Source of the DNA: Clostridiaceae bacterium
GTDB taxonomy: Bacteria; Bacillota; Clostridia; Saccharofermentanales; Fastidiosipilaceae
Assembly: GCA_012800515.1 (NCBI GenBank)
Contig: JAAZJE010000080.1
Coordinates: 1 to 6,756, forward strand
Direction of reading: 5' to 3'
Length of the DNA stretch: 6,756 bases
Shown: positions 6,460-6,756 of the stretch, piece after piece
How the letters are laid out: each line of letters opens with the position of its first letter
Numbering within the stretch: the first letter of the stretch is position 1
Program-made: the position numbers and the translations under genes
Notes under the pieces: generated by a model
Told to the model about the DNA's origin: nothing
Database searches by the model: none
What the model saw: the letters and a program-made list of their open reading frames with translations, nothing else

Positions 6460-6486
6460 ATTATAACGCACATTTATCGTTGTTAA
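6460..6486 (-). promoter_or_regulatory. Candidate promoter of the ABC-F gene
   Basis: On the minus strand a perfect TATAAT (6460-6465) and TTAACA (6481-6486, five of six to consensus) are separated by 15 bp, slightly short. Transcription would begin near 6453, just before the strong Shine-Dalgarno. The -35 hexamer directly abuts the first copy of the 135-bp repeat. Confidence 0.55.
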
Positions 6487-6621
6487 GCTGTGGGACGCAA
6501 ACTGCAAAGTTGCCGAAAAGCGCTCCGCCGGCCCCCGAAAATGTCTGTTAGTGTCTCCTACAGCGCGAGTCTTTCGGCAAGTTTGCAACTATGGGAACCG
6601 CGCCGGCATCGACAACGGTCC
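6487..6621. repeat. 135-bp tandem element, copy 1
   Basis: This copy aligns without gaps to 6622-6756 and differs by my count at 11 of 135 positions. It contains a near-perfect 16-bp inverted repeat: TGCAAAGTTGCCGAAA (6503-6518) and TTTCGGCAAGTTTGCA (6572-6587), with one central mismatch, separated by 53 bp. Each arm also lies within a short dyad (AACT-GCAA-AGTT on the left, AGTT-TGC-AACT on the right). No convincing gene is present; the open minus-strand frame that crosses it is an extension of the ABC-F frame. Confidence 0.9.
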
Positions 6622-6756
6622 GCTGGGGGACGCAAACTGCAAAGTTGCCGAAAACCGCCCCGCCAACCCCCGAAAATGTCTGTTAGCGCTTCCTACAGCG
6701 CGAGTCTTTCGGCAAGTTTGCAACTAGAGGGACCGCGCCGGCATCGACAACGGTCC
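6622..6756. repeat. 135-bp tandem element, copy 2 (reaches window edge)
   Basis: This is the second copy, directly adjoining the first. Its inverted-repeat arms (6638-6653 and 6707-6722) are identical to those of copy 1. The changes lie in the region between the arms (counterparts of 6520, 6524, 6530-6531, 6552, 6554-6555) and in the flanks (6491, 6592-6593, 6596). The copy ends exactly at the window edge, so the array may continue. I do not recognise the family. Confidence 0.9.

Noticed and set aside
6403..6588. N-terminal extension of the ABC-F protein to TTG 6588
   Set aside because: The extra 62 residues run through the promoter and the repeat, have no family resemblance, and the normal family start is at 6402.
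6487..6756. CRISPR array or integron attC sites
   Set aside because: The period (135 bp) and near-identical full units do not fit repeat-spacer structure, and I could not find paired GTTRRRY / RYYYAAC core sites in the right positions or any cassette genes.

Overview
The window reads as a chromosomal stretch from a bacterium with a Gram-positive-type envelope, most likely an uncultured member of Clostridia of moderately high GC. The grounds are an LCP-type cell-wall polymer ligase, a diaminopimelate decarboxylase, a Clostridia-style ABC exporter subunit, a surface lipoprotein cyclophilin and Shine-Dalgarno-led genes. The taxonomic placement is an inference from gene content and protein style, not from a marker gene.

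Layout: (1) 1-500, minus: the N-terminal membrane part of an ABC exporter, cut by the window edge. (2) 501-813: a divergent intergenic region with candidate promoters for both sides, three short direct repeats and a dyad. (3) 814-3431, plus: a two-gene unit, LytR-CpsA-Psr (LCP) protein followed after 2 nt by a PLP-dependent diaminopimelate decarboxylase. (4) 3520-4161, plus: a cyclophilin-type peptidyl-prolyl isomerase with a lipoprotein signal, preceded by a GC-rich hairpin. (5) 4162-4203: a short convergent junction with an imperfect duplication. (6) 4204-6402, minus: a two-NBD ABC-F ATPase with a long low-complexity linker and a C-terminal coiled coil. (7) 6390-6465: its promoter, a very strong Shine-Dalgarno and a possible 16-codon leader ORF overlapping its start. 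(8) 6487-6756: two tandem copies of a 135-bp element with a long inverted repeat, running to the window edge.

Together, the LCP protein, the decarboxylase (which consumes the peptidoglycan precursor meso-DAP to make lysine) and the lipoprotein foldase form an envelope-related cluster on the plus strand. The ABC-F gene is an independent translation-related unit on the other strand.

The genes belong to known families. The parts that known genes do not explain are the 135-bp tandem inverted-repeat element at the right edge and the overlapping leader arrangement in front of the ABC-F gene. I see no CRISPR array, tRNA, rRNA or recognisable insertion sequence.
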